This document shows positions 30,457 to 32,273 of a stretch of 32,273 bases of DNA, one piece after another (position 1 is the stretch's first letter; every line of letters begins with the position of its first letter). This DNA is from CBIFWW01 sp966186435 (GTDB lineage: Bacteria > Pseudomonadota > Gammaproteobacteria > Enterobacterales > Enterobacteriaceae), in contig CBIFWW010000016.1 of the NCBI GenBank assembly GCA_966186435.1, positions 1 through 32,273 on the forward strand. Direction: 5' to 3'. Under the pieces are notes generated by a model. That model was not told where the DNA came from. It worked only from the letters and a program-made list of their open reading frames with translations, and made no database searches. Position numbers and translations under genes: made by a program.

Positions 30457-32273
30457 CTATTTGGCGGTTACAACCTGCATCCCATAGGGTTCATTTTGCA
30501 ATGCCAGAGCCAAAACTTCCTCAATGTGTTTGACCGGGTGGATATCCAAATCGGCAATAACATTGTCAGGTATGTCTTCCAGATCGCGTTTATTCTCATC
30601 GGGGATCAGCACGGTTTTAATGCCGCCACGGTGAGCAGCCAGCAGTTTTTCTTTCAAACCACCGATAGGAAGCACTTGACCACGTAGGGTAATCTCGCCG
30701 GTCATTGCCACATCTGCACGCACCGGGTTACCGGTTAAGCAAGAAACCAGCGCGGTACACATCGCAATACCCGCGCTTGGGCCGTCTTTCGGGGTCGCCC
30801 CCTCCGGAACGTGAACGTGGATATCGCGTTTCTCATAGAAATCCCCGTTAATGCCGAGTTTTTCTGCACGAGCACGCACCACGGTCAGCGCAGCCTGGAT
30901 GGATTCTTGCATCACTTCACCCAGAGAACCGGTGTAGGTCAGCTTGCCTTTACCCGGCACACAGGCGGTTTCGATGGTTAACAAATCGCCACCCACTTCA
31001 GTCCATGCCAGACCGGTCACCTGACCTACGCGGTTTTCGCTGTCCGCACGGCCATAGTCAAAGCGCTGTACGCCCAAGTAGCCGTGCAGGTTGTCGCCGT
31101 TGATTTCAATGTGCTTGATGGATTTATCCAGCAGCAATTGTTTCACGGCCTTGCGGCACAGTTTGGAGATTTCACGCTCCAGACCACGCACACCGGCTTC
31201 CCGAGTGTAGTAGCGGATGATGCCGATAATAGCGCTGTCATCGACGGTCAATTCGCCTTTCTTCAGAGCGTTACGTTCAATCTGCTTGGTCAACAAATGA
31301 CGCTTGGCGATGTTCAGCTTTTCGTCTTCGGTATAGCCAGACAGACGAATCACTTCCATACGGTCCAGCAGCGGAGCCGGGATATTCATGGAGTTAGAGG
31401 TCGCCACAAACATCACGTCGCTTAAATCGTAATCCACTTCCAGATAGTGATCGTTAAAGTTCACGTTCTGTTCTGGATCTAACACTTCCAGTAGGGCTGA
31501 AGCCGGGTCGCCACGCATGTCAGAAGACATTTTGTCGATCTCATCCAGCAGGAAAAGCGGGTTTTTAACGCCAACTTTTGCCATTTTTTGGATCAGTTTA
31601 CCCGGCATAGAACCGATGTAAGTCCGACGGTGACCGCGGATTTCAGCTTCATCACGCACGCCGCCCAGGGCCATACGCACGTACTTGCGGCCAGTTGCAC
31701 GGGCAATAGACTGACCCAGAGAGGTTTTACCGACCCCAGGAGGCCCTACCAGGCACAGGATAGGCCCTTTGAGCTTATTCACACGGCTTTGTACTGCGAG
31801 GTATTCCAGGATGCGGTCTTTGACACGCTCCAGACCGTAGTGGTCTGTATCCAGGATTTCCTGAGCCTGACGCAGGTCTTTTTTCACTTTGCTGCGGGCA
31901 TTCCACGGCACCTGAACCATCCAGTCAATGTAGCCGCGCACCACGGTGGCTTCGGCAGACATCGGGGACATCATTTTCAGTTTTTGCAGCTCAGCTTCGG
32001 TTTTCTCGCGCGCTTCTTTCGGCATTTTTGCCGCTTCAATTTTGCGTTTCAGCGCTTCGTTTTCATCTGGCGCATCGTCCATCTCACCCAGCTCTTTCTG
32101 AATGGCTTTCATTTGCTCATTCAGATAGTACTCACGCTGGCTTTTCTCCATCTGCTTTTTAACGCGATTACGGATGCGTTTTTCAACCTGAAGAAGATCG
32201 ATTTCTGATTCCATCATTGCCATCAGATATTCCAGACGTTCGTTAACGTCGGACATTTCCAGCACGGACTGTT
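30457..32273 (-). CDS. lon: ATP-dependent protease Lon, N-terminus outside window
   Basis: Cytosolic AAA+ serine protease that degrades misfolded and regulatory proteins. The window holds 605 codons of about 784, from the coiled-coil middle region (SVLEMSDVNERLEYLMAMM) to the native end (GMQVVTAK). The AAA+ Walker A is CLVGPPGVGKTSLG, Walker B is NPLFLLDEIDKM, the sensor region is ATSNSMNIPAPLLDRMEVI, and the protease domain has the Ser-Lys dyad in PKDGPSAGIAMC and GLKEKLLAAHRGG (E. coli Ser679/Lys722). No stop or frameshift is visible. The missing part is only the N-terminal substrate-binding domain. hupB follows downstream. Confidence 0.98.
   Translation of the reverse strand, partial: QSVLEMSDVNERLEYLMAMMESEIDLLQVEKRIRNRVKKQMEKSQREYYLNEQMKAIQKELGEMDDAPDENEALKRKIEAAKMPKEAREKTEAELQKLKMMSPMSAEATVVRGYIDWMVQVPWNARSKVKKDLRQAQEILDTDHYGLERVKDRILEYLAVQSRVNKLKGPILCLVGPPGVGKTSLGQSIARATGRKYVRMALGGVRDEAEIRGHRRTYIGSMPGKLIQKMAKVGVKNPLFLLDEIDKMSSDMRGDPASALLEVLDPEQNVNFNDHYLEVDYDLSDVMFVATSNSMNIPAPLLDRMEVIRLSGYTEDEKLNIAKRHLLTKQIERNALKKGELTVDDSAIIGIIRYYTREAGVRGLEREISKLCRKAVKQLLLDKSIKHIEINGDNLHGYLGVQRFDYGRADSENRVGQVTGLAWTEVGGDLLTIETACVPGKGKLTYTGSLGEVMQESIQAALTVVRARAEKLGINGDFYEKRDIHVHVPEGATPKDGPSAGIAMCTALVSCLTGNPVRADVAMTGEITLRGQVLPIGGLKEKLLAAHRGGIKTVLIPDENKRDLEDIPDNVIADLDIHPVKHIEEVLALALQNEPYGMQVVTAK

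Noticed and set aside
31588..32208. 206-codon plus-strand ORF opposite lon
   Set aside because: It is fully antisense to the conserved lon frame, with Phe/His-rich, low-complexity composition expected of an antisense shadow.
1..32273. CRISPR arrays, tRNA genes, insertion sequences, prophage or attachment sites
   Set aside because: I saw no regularly spaced repeats, cloverleaf-like genes, transposase or integrase frames; gene order is conserved core throughout.
1..32273. A new multi-gene defence or secondary-metabolism system
   Set aside because: Nearly every gene belongs to a known core family in conserved order; the unknown protein at 14124-14519 stands alone and does not form a system.

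Overview
This window is ordinary core chromosome from a gamma-proteobacterium of the order Enterobacterales. Gene order is apt-ybaN / priC-rsmS / mscK-acrR / acrAB / tomB-hha-ylaC / ffs / atl-ybaY-tesB / glnK-amtB / mdlAB-decR / cof / ybaE-queC / fadM-ybaV-ppiD-hupB-lon, with protein lengths almost identical to E. coli. Several details point away from E. coli toward a Serratia/Yersinia-like relative: a cysteine desulfhydrase gene beside decR, an RimJ-like acetyltransferase after ylaC, remnants of rpmE2-rpmJ2 next to ffs, and an extra small exported protein after atl. I cannot fix the genus from sequence alone. There are no tRNAs, insertion sequences, prophage genes or CRISPR arrays.

Layout. 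1-1829: purine salvage (apt, cut by the window edge), membrane protein ybaN, and replication restart genes priC and rsmS. 1830-10486: mechanosensitive channel mscK, then the multidrug efflux locus acrR/acrAB with its intact AcrR operator. 10528-13191: the tomB-hha toxin-antitoxin pair, ylaC and an acetyltransferase, separated by AT-rich spacers. 13188-13629: decayed rpmJ2 and rpmE2 and the 4.5S RNA gene ffs. 13787-16210: atl, an unknown exported protein, lipoprotein ybaY, thioesterase tesB. 16270-18181: ammonium module glnK-amtB with a sigma-54 promoter and NtrC sites. 18182-24293: ABC exporter mdlAB, decR with a divergent cysteine desulfhydrase gene, and cof. 24395-32273: ybaE, queC, fadM, ybaV, ppiD (frameshifted near its end), hupB and the C-terminal three quarters of lon.

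How the genes work together. acrR-acrAB is a self-contained efflux switch. glnK-amtB is a nitrogen-limitation switch. decR with the desulfhydrase gene is probably a cysteine-detoxification switch with a perfect Lrp-type box. hupB-lon-ppiD is a DNA-architecture and protein-quality-control cluster.

The most notable result is local gene decay. rpmE2 (lost 5' end, two nonsense codons), rpmJ2 (1-bp frameshift) and the 3' end of ppiD (consistent with an 11-bp deletion) are all damaged, while neighbours are intact. I found no convincing previously undescribed multi-gene system. The better leads are the decayed zinc-independent ribosomal protein genes fused to the 3' end of ffs, the PpiD tail frameshift, and several unannotated operators.
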